64,000 nt of DNA from CBDCTM01 sp965222005 (GCA_965222005.1 OZ244935.1:1178001-1242000); one strand, 5' to 3'; shown: positions 1 to 9,931, counted from the stretch's first letter. Made by a program: numbers and translations. Notes: generated from the letters alone by a model not told the origin.

Positions 1-511
1 TGGCTTTGAAAAGTTGGGTTTTGGAAGTGCTGACGCTAATATCCAGCGTTTCGGCAATTTCCTGATGGCTGTAACCTTCTATCACGTACATATTGAAAAC
101 CAGGCGGTAGCCGGCGGGCAATTGCTGAATGAGACGGGTGAGTGCCTGAAGGTTGAGCTGTGCAAACACATCGGCAGGCTGGCTAACTTGCTCACTGATG
201 TCTGCCGGGTCAGCTGATGCAAACAGGCGCTTTCGTTTTCGGATGATTTGCAAAGCCTTATTGACCATCACCCGCCTGATCCAACCGCCCAGCGGCCCGG
301 AAGCTGTGAATTGATGCAGGTCTTTGAATACCTGTATGAAGCCTTCCTGCAGCATGTCTTCCGCCTCCGGCTGATCCTGAGCATAGCGCAGGCAAAGCCG
401 AAACATGGACACTTTGTAGCGTTCGTACAAAGCCTTCATGGCGCCCTGATCCTTCCGCAGACAGCCCTTGACGATATGTGTTTCTGTTGGTTTCAATGCT
501 TTTCGGGTCAA
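1..511 (-). CDS. ECF-type RNA polymerase sigma factor (partial, runs off the left edge)
   Basis: Translating the minus strand gives a sigma-70 family protein. The region 2 segment has DMLQEGFIQVF, and the region 4 helix-turn-helix has GYSHQEIAETLDISVSTSK, which would contact the -35 element. The last part of region 4 is cut by the window edge, so about 170 residues are visible. The start is uncertain. No ATG lies upstream of the one at 439, and starting there would drop the conserved IVKGCLRKDQGA segment that precedes the first helix, so a TTG at 511 (or at 496) is more likely. No anti-sigma partner is visible, because it would lie outside the window. Its target regulon cannot be inferred. 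It is transcribed divergently from ade. Confidence 0.88.
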   Translation of the reverse strand, partial: MTRKALKPTETHIVKGCLRKDQGAMKALYERYKVSMFRLCLRYAQDQPEAEDMLQEGFIQVFKDLHQFTASGPLGGWIRRVMVNKALQIIRKRKRLFASADPADISEQVSQPADVFAQLNLQALTRLIQQLPAGYRLVFNMYVIEGYSHQEIAETLDISVSTSKTQLFKA

Positions 512-751
512 TAATCTTGTGTACTTATTGTATGGTACTTGTTGGGAACAAAAGGTTGCCTGAAAGAAAATAAAAATAGTAACGAAATTTGTTTTCCTGG
601 ATTAAAAAATACGAAGGGATTACTTTTGACAAAACTACAAGCGAAACTTCGGGATGGCTCCTACTTATTCAAAGCCTGCTGAACAATTTGCTTTTTTTTA
701 CCCTGCGGCTTTGTTATCTTGGCTGTACTTTTTCCACTCACCAGCTTGCGC

Positions 752-2377
752 ATGATCCTCACTGCCAATATTATTGACGTCCATACACGCAAAATTTACC
801 ACGGTTCCTTACGCATTGAAAACGGCAAGATAGCAGCAATCCACCCAACTGACGGCAGCAGCGATTTCTTTATATTACCCGGATTCGTTGATGCGCACGT
901 TCACATCGAAAGCAGCATGCTCGTGCCGTCCGAATTTGCCCGACTCGCCGTGGTACATGGTACAATAGCTACCGTATCCGACCCACATGAAATTGCCAAT
1001 GTGATGGGTATAGAAGGAGTGGAATATATGATTGCCAATGGTGCCCAGGTGCCTTTCAAATTCAACTTTGGTGCTCCTTCCTGTGTGCCCGCTACCGGCT
1101 TTGAGACGGCCGGCGCTACCATTGATGCAGCAGCGGTAGAGAAGTTGTTGGAAAAGTCCGACATTCGTTACCTGGCCGAAATGATGAATTATCCGGGCGT
1201 ACTGTTCAAGGATGCTGAAGTGATGGCCAAACTGGATGCTGCCAAAAAGTTGGGCAAAGTGATCGACGGCCATGCACCTGGCCTCCGTGGCGAAGATGCC
1301 CAAAAGTACATCGCTGCCGGCATCAGTACCGACCATGAGTGCTTTAGCCGCCAAGAAGCCCTCGACAAGCTACAGGGCGGCATGAAGATATTGATCCGCG
1401 AAGGTAGTGCCGCCAAGAATTTTGATGCGCTTATCGGCCTGCTGCCCGATCATGCCGACCGGATGATGTTTTGTTCGGATGACAAACACCCCGATGATCT
1501 GATTGCCGGCCATATCAACCAGCTGGTGCTTCGGGCTTTAGCTGCAGGTTGCAGTTTATTTGATGTGTTGCAGGCTGCCTGTGTAAACCCTGTGGAACAT
1601 TATGGCCTCAATGTAGGACTCCTGCGCCCTGGTGATCCGGCTGACTTCATTGTCGTTGAAGGGCTCGAACAATTTTCTGTCAAGGCAACCTACATTGATG
1701 GCCAATTGGTGGCTAAAGAGGGAAAGAGCCTGATAGCCCGTGTTGAGGCTCCTTTGATCAATCATTTCAATACAAACCTCAAGCAAGCTTCTGATTTTCA
1801 GCTGGCTGCGGCAAAGCCCAATCTCCGCGTGATCCGGGCTATCAATGGCGAGATCGTAACAGAAAGCTTTACGGCTCCTGCCAAGGTGAGTGATGAGCTT
1901 TTGGTAGGCGATCCGGCGAATGACATTTTAAAGCTTGCGGTGGTCAACCGCTATGCCGACCAGCCACCGGCCATCGCCTTTATCAATGGATTTGGGTTGT
2001 GCAAAGGGGCTATTGCCTCCTGTGTGGGTCACGATTCGCACAATATCATTGCCTGTGGGGTGGATGATGAGTCTATTTGCCGGGCCGTAAATCTGGTTAT
2101 CCGCTACAAGGGAGGCATTTCAGCGATAGGGGATGAAATGGAGCAGGTAATTCCTTTGCCGGTAGCGGGAATTATGAGCAATGAGGAAGGCGGACGGGTT
2201 GCCAAGGCCTATGCTTCGATCGATACCTTTGTGAAACAGCAGCTGGGCTCCAGCCTGACTGCACCATTTATGACCCTCTCGTTTATGGCATTGCTGGTAA
2301 TTCCCGAACTGAAGTTGAGCGATAAAGGGCTCTTCGACGGTAAAAGCTTCCAGTTTGCAGATTTGCAATTGGATTGA
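752..2377 (+). CDS. ade: Adenine deaminase
   Basis: Predicted to hydrolyse adenine to hypoxanthine and ammonia in the cytosol (purine salvage). The 541-residue length and layout match the AdeC-type amidohydrolases. A PGFVDAHVHIES metal-binding strand has His49 and His51. Further metal or catalytic segments are GHAPGLRG, STDHE and CSDDKHPDDL. The C-terminal half carries the family-specific GHDSHNIIACG segment. The ATG at 752 is preferred over an in-frame TTG at 719, because MILTANIIDV is the usual short N-terminal strand of the family. It is a single-gene unit, divergent from the sigma factor. The family is clear, though some members deaminate related purines. Confidence 0.95.
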   Translation: MILTANIIDVHTRKIYHGSLRIENGKIAAIHPTDGSSDFFILPGFVDAHVHIESSMLVPSEFARLAVVHGTIATVSDPHEIANVMGIEGVEYMIANGAQVPFKFNFGAPSCVPATGFETAGATIDAAAVEKLLEKSDIRYLAEMMNYPGVLFKDAEVMAKLDAAKKLGKVIDGHAPGLRGEDAQKYIAAGISTDHECFSRQEALDKLQGGMKILIREGSAAKNFDALIGLLPDHADRMMFCSDDKHPDDLIAGHINQLVLRALAAGCSLFDVLQAACVNPVEHYGLNVGLLRPGDPADFIVVEGLEQFSVKATYIDGQLVAKEGKSLIARVEAPLINHFNTNLKQASDFQLAAAKPNLRVIRAINGEIVTESFTAPAKVSDELLVGDPANDILKLAVVNRYADQPPAIAFINGFGLCKGAIASCVGHDSHNIIACGVDDESICRAVNLVIRYKGGISAIGDEMEQVIPLPVAGIMSNEEGGRVAKAYASIDTFVKQQLGSSLTAPFMTLSFMALLVIPELKLSDKGLFDGKSFQFADLQLD

Positions 2378-2387
2378 TTTTGTTGGT

Positions 2388-2405
2388 TTAGAAAACGGTT
2401 TCTAA
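2388..2405. terminator. Short hairpin after ade
   Basis: A 7-bp perfect inverted repeat (TTAGAAA / TTTCTAA with a 4-nt loop) begins 11 bases after the ade stop codon. The stem is AT-rich and has no strong T-tract, so it may be only a weak terminator. Confidence 0.3.
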
Positions 2406-2515
2406 GATTTCGCCCGCGAGCTTGCAAAATTTGACGTTTGTCAAGCCATCCGCTGACTAGCAGGTAATAGGAGTGTTAAAACTTTGCAAAATTTAAATTT
2501 CCTTCTGCTTTTGTA

Positions 2516-2523
2516 TATATTTG
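2516..2523 (+). promoter_or_regulatory. Bacteroidota -7 promoter element candidate
   Basis: TATATTTG matches the Bacteroidota -7 consensus TAnnTTTG and lies about 130 bases before the PD40-OmpA gene. I see no TTG at the preferred distance upstream, so the promoter is only half supported. Confidence 0.35.
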
Positions 2524-2650
2524 CCTAACACACATAAGAAAAATATCAGGCAATTCGTTTGTGCATTATCCTTTCTACTTTTCCCTGAACCCGGGAAATA
2601 CGATAACGAATCTGTTTCAAAGCATTTAGTGGTTAATAACGCACGTCCCT

Positions 2651-4318
2651 ATGAATACATTGACAAAACTGCTTTGTTGTATTATTTTCTGTTCGCTTGC
2701 GCTTGTAGCAAACAGCCAGGAGGAATACGTACTTGAGAAGCTAAACAACAAGATCAATACAGTTTCTTACGATGAAATATCTCCCGTGATCAGTAGTGAT
2801 GGGAGCCAGATTTATTTCACCAGAGTTGGTTATCCATTGTTCAAAAAAACGCTCATTGAAAATGGGGAAGATCTTTCTCAAACGCTTTCGGCCAATAAAT
2901 TTCTCTCCTATCTTCGATCCATCTTCACCGGAATTGCCAACCGATACATCCATGATCCTGTAGAGTCTGGTTTCAATCAGGACATTTGGATTGCGGAAGG
3001 TAATTCGGCCGAATTTAGTAAAATCTCTCATCCAAACTATCCGCTCAACAATGCCTTGCCAAATAGTGTGTGCGCACTTACCCCTTCCGAAAACGAAGTG
3101 ATTTTGCTCAACCAGTTTATTGAAGATGGGGGTATGCACAAAGGCTTCTCTCTCTCTCGCCGATTGCCCGACGGCAGCTGGTCGTTTCCACAACCCGTCA
3201 ATATCAACAATTACCACAATTCCGGCCCCGATGTGAGTATGACGATGAGTGTGGATGGCAATGTAATCATCTTGGCGATGGAACGGCATGATGCCTATGG
3301 CAAAAGTGATTTGTACGTCTCTTTCCGGGAAGGTGAAAACCAATGGAGCGAGCCCAAAAACCTGGGCCACGATATCAACTCACAATCCCGGGAGACGACG
3401 CCCTTCCTCTCAGAGGATACCAAAACCCTGTTTTTTTCTTCCAATCGGCGGGGTACTAAAGGAGGCAATGACATTTTTATTATGGAGCGCCTCGATGAAA
3501 GCTGGCGCAACTGGAGTCGTCCGCGCCGTTTTGTCGAGCCCATCAATTCTGATTCTGATGATAGCCAACCTTACTTCAATTCCAATACGGGTTATCTATA
3601 CTTCACGTCCAAACGGGATGGTTCCAGTGATATTTTTCGGGTGAAAATTGCGCCCCCCTCACCTGTAACCGTTGTGGTAAAAGGCCGGATATTGAATGCA
3701 AAAACCAAAAAAACCATGAGCGGCAAGGTATTGTCGAACATTGTTGGCACCACATTTCAGAATGTATATTATTCCGAAGATGGTTCTTATCGGATGAGAG
3801 TTCGAAAGGGCAATGAATACCAGCTCATCGCCGAAGCACCTGGTTTCACCGGGGTGGCCGAGTCTGTTAAATTCAAACGCTCTTATTCCTATCACAAAGA
3901 ATATGTGGTTGATTTACTCCTCAACCCTATGGAAGTGGGTTCCAAAATCGACCTTGCCCCCATCTATTTTATCCAATCCGAGCCGATCGTACTAAAAAAT
4001 TCTTATAAGACGTTGGACCAACTGGCCAGCTATATGAGGGAGCACCCCAATTTGTATATTCTCATCGAAGGCCATACCGACAACCAGGGCGAGTCCGAAT
4101 CCCTCCAACAGCTTTCCGAAGATCGTTCGGCAGCTATCAAACACTACCTGGTGTACAAAAAACGGGTCAATCCCGTTCGCATTGAAACCGCTGGCTTTGG
4201 TGCCAATTATCCGTTGAATGATAACTCCACAGAAGAACTGAGGGCTGCCAACCGCCGGGTAGAGGTGAAAATCGCGCATATCTCGGAAACGGTGCTGGGG
4301 ATGAGTGGAAAAAAATAA
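2651..4318 (+). CDS. OmpA family protein with PD40 repeats and a carboxypeptidase-like regulatory domain
   Basis: A 555-residue exported protein. Residues 1-22 form a signal peptide ending near LVANSQ. PD40 beta-propeller strands follow (for example FSSNRRGTKGGNDIFIM and YFTSKRDGSSDIF). A carboxypeptidase-regulatory-like beta domain lies at about 340-420, and a C-terminal OmpA peptidoglycan-binding domain at about 440-545 (IEGHTDNQGES and the closing RRVEVKI). It should sit in the periplasm, tethered to peptidoglycan. The order PD40-CRD-OmpA resembles PorE of the type IX secretion system, but no N-terminal TPR is visible. Function beyond envelope attachment is inference. It lies alone between ade and a small membrane protein. 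Confidence 0.88.
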   Translation: MNTLTKLLCCIIFCSLALVANSQEEYVLEKLNNKINTVSYDEISPVISSDGSQIYFTRVGYPLFKKTLIENGEDLSQTLSANKFLSYLRSIFTGIANRYIHDPVESGFNQDIWIAEGNSAEFSKISHPNYPLNNALPNSVCALTPSENEVILLNQFIEDGGMHKGFSLSRRLPDGSWSFPQPVNINNYHNSGPDVSMTMSVDGNVIILAMERHDAYGKSDLYVSFREGENQWSEPKNLGHDINSQSRETTPFLSEDTKTLFFSSNRRGTKGGNDIFIMERLDESWRNWSRPRRFVEPINSDSDDSQPYFNSNTGYLYFTSKRDGSSDIFRVKIAPPSPVTVVVKGRILNAKTKKTMSGKVLSNIVGTTFQNVYYSEDGSYRMRVRKGNEYQLIAEAPGFTGVAESVKFKRSYSYHKEYVVDLLLNPMEVGSKIDLAPIYFIQSEPIVLKNSYKTLDQLASYMREHPNLYILIEGHTDNQGESESLQQLSEDRSAAIKHYLVYKKRVNPVRIETAGFGANYPLNDNSTEELRAANRRVEVKIAHISETVLGMSGKK

Positions 4319-4387
4319 GCCCTTTTACTGTTCTGTCTTCCTTCCTTTTTTGCCTACCTTGCAAGCTATAATCATTGCGTGCTACTT

Positions 4388-5050
4388 ATGTTGCGTCTGG
4401 TTGCTCATTTTTTTTCCTTCGTTTGTCATCCGTTGTTGATGATAACCTATATGCTGGTGATCCTGCTGATGGTCAACCCTTACCTTTTTGGTGTGAACAA
4501 ATTGGCGGATAGCAATGTGCTAATCCTCCTGGTTTTTCTGTCCACTTTCCTCATTCCGGCCTTTTCTGTGTTGATGATGAAATTTTTGGGTCTGATCAAT
4601 AGTCTGGACATGAAAGACCGGCAGGAGAGGATCGGACCCTACATAGCTACCGGTATTTTTTACCTGTGGATGTTTCGCAATTTGCTGGACAATCCAGACA
4701 TCCCCACCGCTTTTAAGATATTCGTGCTGGGTGCTAACATTGCCCTGTTTGTGGCCTTTTTTATCAATTTGTTTTCAAAAATCAGCATCCATGCGGTAGG
4801 CATGGGCGGCCTGGTGGCCATGACGCTTATCACCATGCTGTTGTTTAGCTATGGCCAGTTTATGCTCGATCTTCACTTTTTGGGCATCTGGCAGGTGAGC
4901 ATTTCAGCCCTGCTGATGTTGATAATTCTGCTGGCGGGCGCTGTTGGTACTTCCAGGCTTATCCTGAAAGCTCATAATTTGCAAAATTTGTATAGCGGGT
5001 TCTTGGTGGGATTCGCGGCCCAATTTATAGCATTGTTAATACTAACTTAG
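4388..5050 (+). CDS. Integral membrane protein, PAP2-like
   Basis: A 220-residue protein made almost entirely of hydrophobic helices (about six segments), with no signal peptide. Two segments recall PAP2-type phosphatases: KISIHAVGMGG in the middle, and SRLILKAHNLQNLYSGF near the end, which resembles the SR-x5-H-x3 motif but lacks its final Asp. It may be a degenerate or catalytically divergent PAP2-like protein of the kind common in Bacteroidota. A GTG at 4379 could add three residues. The gene ends directly against the kynurenine monooxygenase remnant. Substrate and activity are unknown. Confidence 0.72.
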   Translation: MLRLVAHFFSFVCHPLLMITYMLVILLMVNPYLFGVNKLADSNVLILLVFLSTFLIPAFSVLMMKFLGLINSLDMKDRQERIGPYIATGIFYLWMFRNLLDNPDIPTAFKIFVLGANIALFVAFFINLFSKISIHAVGMGGLVAMTLITMLLFSYGQFMLDLHFLGIWQVSISALLMLIILLAGAVGTSRLILKAHNLQNLYSGFLVGFAAQFIALLILT

Positions 5051-5360
5051 CATCAACGAAAAAAACGTGGCCGTTTGTAGGCAAAGAGCCTGCCTTCGAA
5101 CAATTGGATAGCGGCCAAAAAGTACTTGCTTTTTTTAATGCCTATTTCCCCGATACCTTGCCTCTGATGCCCAGCCTGCTCAATGATTTTAATGAAAACC
5201 CTACCTCCCCACCTCCCCGCTAGTCACTGTGCGTTGCCAGCCGTGGACTTTTGAAGAACAGCTTTTGCTGATCTGGCACTCCGCAATTTTGTAGAAATGC
5301 GCGACCTGGTGGGCGATCTGCCCTTTTTGCTTCACCAAAAAAGCACCCTTGGGTTGTTCA
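5047..5360 (+). pseudogene. Remnant of kynurenine 3-monooxygenase (C-terminal part, broken)
   Basis: The 345-base gap after the membrane protein contains three collinear pieces resembling the C-terminal half of FAD-dependent kynurenine 3-monooxygenase. Piece one (about 5068-5215) reads WPFVGKEPAFEQLDSGQKV, then AFFNAYFPDTLPLMPSLL, then NDFNENPTS. A frameshift near 5215 leads to piece two, PLVTVRCQPWTFEEQLLL. The reading then jumps to piece three, DLALRNFVEMRDLVGDLPFL. The FAD-binding GDAAHA region and everything up to DLALRNF is missing between pieces two and three, which fits an internal deletion. No N-terminal half is present. Identification is from remembered family motifs. The gene cannot make a working enzyme. 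Confidence 0.75.
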
Positions 5361-5395
5361 AAAAATCATACTGCTTTTCAATTTTTGAATGTTCC

Positions 5396-8300
5396 TTAGC
5401 GCACAATTACAATCGGTATCACTTCAACACTTTGGCCGCTGCTGATATGCAAGTGGTATATTCCTTCGGCAACGTTCAGCTTGATCGAGTGAGTGGTTTT
5501 TGTGGTAGTGGCAAAAAGCGTTTGGGCAAATAATTGCCTTCCCAGCGCATCGAATATTTGAACATTTAGCTCACTTGTTTGATTGGTCATCTGATAGCGT
5601 ATGCTAAATGTTCCCTTGTTGGGGTTGGGCAATACCTGAACAGCAAAGGCTTTTGAGACGTCCTCAAGGCCTACAACATTGATCACGATATCCTCCGAAT
5701 CGGTACACCCGTTTTCATCCCGCACCGTGATGGTGTATGTATCATTGGGCAATTCCGGAAATTCGGGGCTGTCTTGAAAATTGGTTCCATCGATGCTGTA
5801 TTCATAACTTCCGGTTCCCCCTGTCGCACTGGCAGTCACATCGTTCCCCATTGCATTCAAACTTAGCTGTATCTCATCGGGCTCTGCCAAATCGAACATC
5901 AGTATGTGTTCCTGGTCGATACTGTCGCGAATTGCAATGGTGTAATTGCCTGCACCTAAATTAGTAAACAGGCCGCTGCTTTGGAAGGCTCCGCCATTCA
6001 GGCTGTATTGGTAGGGAGGTATGCCGCCGCTACCGGTCGCATTGATCTGGCCATTCATGTCGCCAAAACATAATAAGCCCTGCACCTCTTGCACATTGCC
6101 AGATAGCTCTGCCACCATCACCGTTGCTGAGGTCATAGCTTCACAGCCATTGGCATCTCTTACCGTGATGGTGTATGTATCATTAGGAAGGCTCTGAAAT
6201 ATGTTTTCATTTTGAAAGTCTATGCCATTGAGGCTGTATTGGTAGCCACCCGTACCTCCGCTGGCATTAACGGCAATGGTATTAAAAACTACATTGTTGG
6301 TTGCCACCAATTCGGCCGGTTCAGAAATAATGATGTTTTCAATCATATCGGTTAGGCCATTGTCATCCATTATACTTACATCATAGGAGCCGGCGGGCAA
6401 ATTGTTAAAGGTGCTGCCGGACTGGAACGCGCCTCCGTTGAGGCTGTATTGGTAGGGCATTGTTCCTCCAAAGGCCGTGATGGTGATGCTGCCGTTTTGG
6501 TCGCCAAAGCAAAGCAGTGCATCCCCCAACGAAGCCGTCATGCCCAGCTCGCCGGCTCCCAAAATATTGATGATAAATACATTGCCGGGAAGCCATCCTC
6601 CTGCCACATCCGTCACATCGAATACAAACTGATCATTGAATGTGGCAGATCCATCGTGTGTATAGCTGATTGTATTGGCATTAATGTCCGCCTGTGTAAA
6701 CTGATCGCCCACCGCCAATGTGTTGCTGTTCAGCATCAAGGTGCCGTTTTGAGGTAACTGAAGCAAGGTATAGTAAATGGCATCATTGCTTACCATACTA
6801 TTCTTCACTTCCAAATAAACCTGCGAAAGCACGCTACTCATCCCCGCTGGTACCACCAGCGGGCGGTTGGAAATCAAGCTTGGCTGTGAGCTGATCTGTT
6901 CTTCAAAACAAATGGTAATGCTCCAGTCATTGATGCTGCCGCCGTCATTGTCCACTTCATCCGATACGGTAAGCACCCAGCTGCCTTGAGCATTTTCATC
7001 TGTCAGGCTGGCAAGGGGTTCAATGGGCTGAAACTCGCCTTGAATTGCTAAACCTCCGCCTTCACAACTATTTTCAAAGTCATTGGCTGTATTCGGGGCT
7101 TCATCATTAAAGGTCACAAGGATATTGTCTTCGTTGCACCCAAAGCCACCACCGCTCTGTCCGGGCCGATCGAAGAGCAACACATCGCTACCCATCGGAG
7201 AGCGGAGTCGGGCAATCAAATCGCCTATCCAGCTGTGAGAAATATCCATCGAGGTGGAAACAGTTTTTATTGCAAAGGATTCTCCTACTTCGAGCGAAGA
7301 GGTGACCTGATTGGCATTCGGCGCTGCTATCACGACCGGCACATCCGTGCTGGAAAATGTTTTGCAGCCCTCTGCTGCCGTTTGAAAAGAAAAAATTTCG
7401 GAGGCACTTCCCACTCCACAGGGACTTGCCGATATTACCCGCCAGTAATAAACAGTGGCTGGATTTAAATCATCTGCAACTCGCATCGTATCTTCTGCTG
7501 TATTTGAATATACGATGGTTGCGCTGCCGAAGGTGGGTTTGTTGGCCACCTCCAGCTGGTATGTTTGGCCATTTTCACTTTGGTTCCACCTGAGTATGGC
7601 GTCCAAGTCAACACCACGCTCGCCGTTTTGTGGACTGAGTAAAACCGATGCTTGAGGGATGCCATTGTAGAGGCTGAGGTTAACCTCTGTAGTAATATTC
7701 AAAGTGTCGGCAAGACCTCTTATTGTGATGGGGTATTCCCCCGTCGGAGCGTCGGAAAGATTGCTCAGTGTCAATTGAACGTTGGCGGTAGGAATAACCA
7801 AGTCATTATCAAAAGCAGCCATTGCTCCGGGAGGTACACCTTCGGCAGACAGACTCACCTGGCCTGCAAATCCACCAAGCGCCACCAAGTTGAGGTTGAT
7901 AACCACATCTTCGGTACCACATAACTCTATCAGTCCGGGAGTTGGTACCAACGTAAATATCGGCGCCGGGGGTTCCTCAATGGTGAAATTGGTATCAGAA
8001 ATATCGAAGAAAACATTGTCGGCACATTGAATGCGTATTCGGTTGTCGGTGCCCGGCAGGTTGGGCACCATCAGCATGTAAGAGCCCGTATTGGGTACAT
8101 TGCTCACCAATAGATGTGGATACGTCATGCCACCATCCGTAGAGAGTAAAATATTCACCTCGCTACAGTTTACCGGAGCTGCGTTGGTATTGGCCACATC
8201 CCATTCAACCATCACAATATCTCCTATGATCCAGCTCAAATTGGTGTTGGGGTTGAGAACCAAAAAAGGACCGGCGTTGGCATCAAAGGTTAAAACCACA

Positions 8301-9931
8301 TCGCCTTCATCCGTACACCCGTTCGCGGGATGATTATCTCTAACTGTGCAGCGAAAGTTCATTGTCCGTGAAACGGATGGCAACTCTTCCCATTCAGGAT
8401 CTACATTGCTCACCAGGTCGTTGAGGTTTGGAAAATAGCGATGCGGGGCTATCGTTGGCGAAATTGAACGGAACATCGGGCCTCCAGTAGAGGTAGATAC
8501 TGGCGGCATCGGAGCTACTTGATTATTCATTTGCTCCCAGCAATAGGTCAGCACATCCCCATCCGGATCGGTGGCTTCGGCTGTAAGTACAAATGGCGTT
8601 GAGACGGGCAGCGTATAATTGCTTGCCCCCACATCGATTGTCGGCAAATGGTTGCCCGTAGTATCCGTATGTGGGCAGCTGCTGCCCAACCCCTGCTCGG
8701 TATATTGCGTGATTTCCTGAATGTTGATGGCATGGAAGTAGGCATCGGAATTGAATTGCACATTGGGCGCACAAATACCTGCATAGCCCATAATGGTAGA
8801 GGCGCTACCCGGTTCCATAGCAGCTACCAGAGCCCGGCCGCAGGAGTTGTTCTGGGTGTGGTTTCCTCCAAACTGGTGCCCCATCTCGTGTGCCACATAA
8901 TCAATAGTAAAGGGGTCATTGATCGGCGATGGTTGGCCGGTCACCCCCTCCGCCTTTCGGCCGACCAGGCAAATGTTGCCTATCTGGCCCGCTATTCCGC
9001 CGCCGCCAGTACTGAACACATGACCAATATCATAATTAGCATTTCCGATAATATTATCGACCGTTGTTTGGTTTTGGCTCAGCATGGCTCCACCACTATT
9101 GTTGGTATAAGGATCGGAGTTGGCATTGAGGAAAATGAGGGTGTCATTGTTGGCAATCATCTCCATCGTGATGCCAAAATCGGTTTCAAATACACCATTC
9201 ACCCGCACCATCGCGGTTACCATGGCTGCCAACACTTGTGGCTTGGTACCTCCGTGAAACTGTGCATATTCTCCCGTACAAGCCAGTGCCAGCCGATAGG
9301 TACGCAGTTGGCAATCGCCGGCCTGCCGCTGCGTCAGCAAGTCCGAAAGGACTTGTTTTTCCATTGCCTGCTCGATCTGGCATTCGAAGGGGAGCCGGTT
9401 GGCTGGGCGGTAATCTTTTTTGTAATAACTGATGTAGGTATCCGTGATGCCCTTCGCAACAGGATCAATGAATACTGCGCTGTGATGGGCTGAAAACACA
9501 ATAGCATGGAAGCCTTGTGGCGTAAAACCGAAGCGTGCATAGGCACTGGGGTCGGTTTCGCTGTACCCGGCAAAGGAGCGAATAGCAGGGTATTTCTTTG
9601 CCAAGACTGGGTGCATCACCGAAGCCTGCTCGATTTGAAAAGCATGAAAGCTGCCGTCCGGCATGGGAAACTCCAACACCACTGCCTTCTTAGGGTCTTC
9701 ATTGTAGCGGGCCGGAGCGGCATCAAGCCTTTTAAGCAAGGCCTCCTGATGAAGCCGGAGCGTTCGATAATGGTCGGGTACAATTTGGCGTTGATGGTTG
9801 GCCAGCTCTATTTGCGATTGCGCAATTTCGCTCCAAACATCGGTTAAGTTAAGGGTTTGGGCCTCGGCAAAAAAAAGGTTTCCAGCCAATACATATAGGC
9901 ATAACACTGCAAATCGAATGATCTTTGACAT
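5396..9931 (-). CDS. Secreted reprolysin-like zinc metalloprotease with P domain, SprB repeats and T9SS type A signal
   Basis: A 1,511-residue multidomain cargo protein. In order: a signal peptide (about 1-24); a propeptide; a metzincin peptidase with zinc motif HEMGHQFGGNH near residue 350 and a Met-turn STIMGYAGIC; fibronectin/Ig-like beta domains; a proprotein-convertase P domain at about 855-1010 (HSWIGDLIARLRSP); a cadherin-like segment (YTHDGSATFNDQFVFDV); and four SprB-type repeats at about 1130-1410 (PYQYSLNGGAFQSG and similar). The C-terminal type A sorting domain (VLPNPNKGTFSIRY to the end) should direct export through the type IX system to the cell surface or medium. It is a single-gene unit. 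Its substrate is unknown. Confidence 0.92.
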   Translation of the reverse strand: MSKIIRFAVLCLYVLAGNLFFAEAQTLNLTDVWSEIAQSQIELANHQRQIVPDHYRTLRLHQEALLKRLDAAPARYNEDPKKAVVLEFPMPDGSFHAFQIEQASVMHPVLAKKYPAIRSFAGYSETDPSAYARFGFTPQGFHAIVFSAHHSAVFIDPVAKGITDTYISYYKKDYRPANRLPFECQIEQAMEKQVLSDLLTQRQAGDCQLRTYRLALACTGEYAQFHGGTKPQVLAAMVTAMVRVNGVFETDFGITMEMIANNDTLIFLNANSDPYTNNSGGAMLSQNQTTVDNIIGNANYDIGHVFSTGGGGIAGQIGNICLVGRKAEGVTGQPSPINDPFTIDYVAHEMGHQFGGNHTQNNSCGRALVAAMEPGSASTIMGYAGICAPNVQFNSDAYFHAINIQEITQYTEQGLGSSCPHTDTTGNHLPTIDVGASNYTLPVSTPFVLTAEATDPDGDVLTYCWEQMNNQVAPMPPVSTSTGGPMFRSISPTIAPHRYFPNLNDLVSNVDPEWEELPSVSRTMNFRCTVRDNHPANGCTDEGDVVLTFDANAGPFLVLNPNTNLSWIIGDIVMVEWDVANTNAAPVNCSEVNILLSTDGGMTYPHLLVSNVPNTGSYMLMVPNLPGTDNRIRIQCADNVFFDISDTNFTIEEPPAPIFTLVPTPGLIELCGTEDVVINLNLVALGGFAGQVSLSAEGVPPGAMAAFDNDLVIPTANVQLTLSNLSDAPTGEYPITIRGLADTLNITTEVNLSLYNGIPQASVLLSPQNGERGVDLDAILRWNQSENGQTYQLEVANKPTFGSATIVYSNTAEDTMRVADDLNPATVYYWRVISASPCGVGSASEIFSFQTAAEGCKTFSSTDVPVVIAAPNANQVTSSLEVGESFAIKTVSTSMDISHSWIGDLIARLRSPMGSDVLLFDRPGQSGGGFGCNEDNILVTFNDEAPNTANDFENSCEGGGLAIQGEFQPIEPLASLTDENAQGSWVLTVSDEVDNDGGSINDWSITICFEEQISSQPSLISNRPLVVPAGMSSVLSQVYLEVKNSMVSNDAIYYTLLQLPQNGTLMLNSNTLAVGDQFTQADINANTISYTHDGSATFNDQFVFDVTDVAGGWLPGNVFIINILGAGELGMTASLGDALLCFGDQNGSITITAFGGTMPYQYSLNGGAFQSGSTFNNLPAGSYDVSIMDDNGLTDMIENIIISEPAELVATNNVVFNTIAVNASGGTGGYQYSLNGIDFQNENIFQSLPNDTYTITVRDANGCEAMTSATVMVAELSGNVQEVQGLLCFGDMNGQINATGSGGIPPYQYSLNGGAFQSSGLFTNLGAGNYTIAIRDSIDQEHILMFDLAEPDEIQLSLNAMGNDVTASATGGTGSYEYSIDGTNFQDSPEFPELPNDTYTITVRDENGCTDSEDIVINVVGLEDVSKAFAVQVLPNPNKGTFSIRYQMTNQTSELNVQIFDALGRQLFAQTLFATTTKTTHSIKLNVAEGIYHLHISSGQSVEVIPIVIVR

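Noticed and set aside
6120..6480. Tandem-like nucleotide similarity in the SprB region
   Set aside because: It is explained by the protein repeats of the metalloprotease, not by a separate DNA element.
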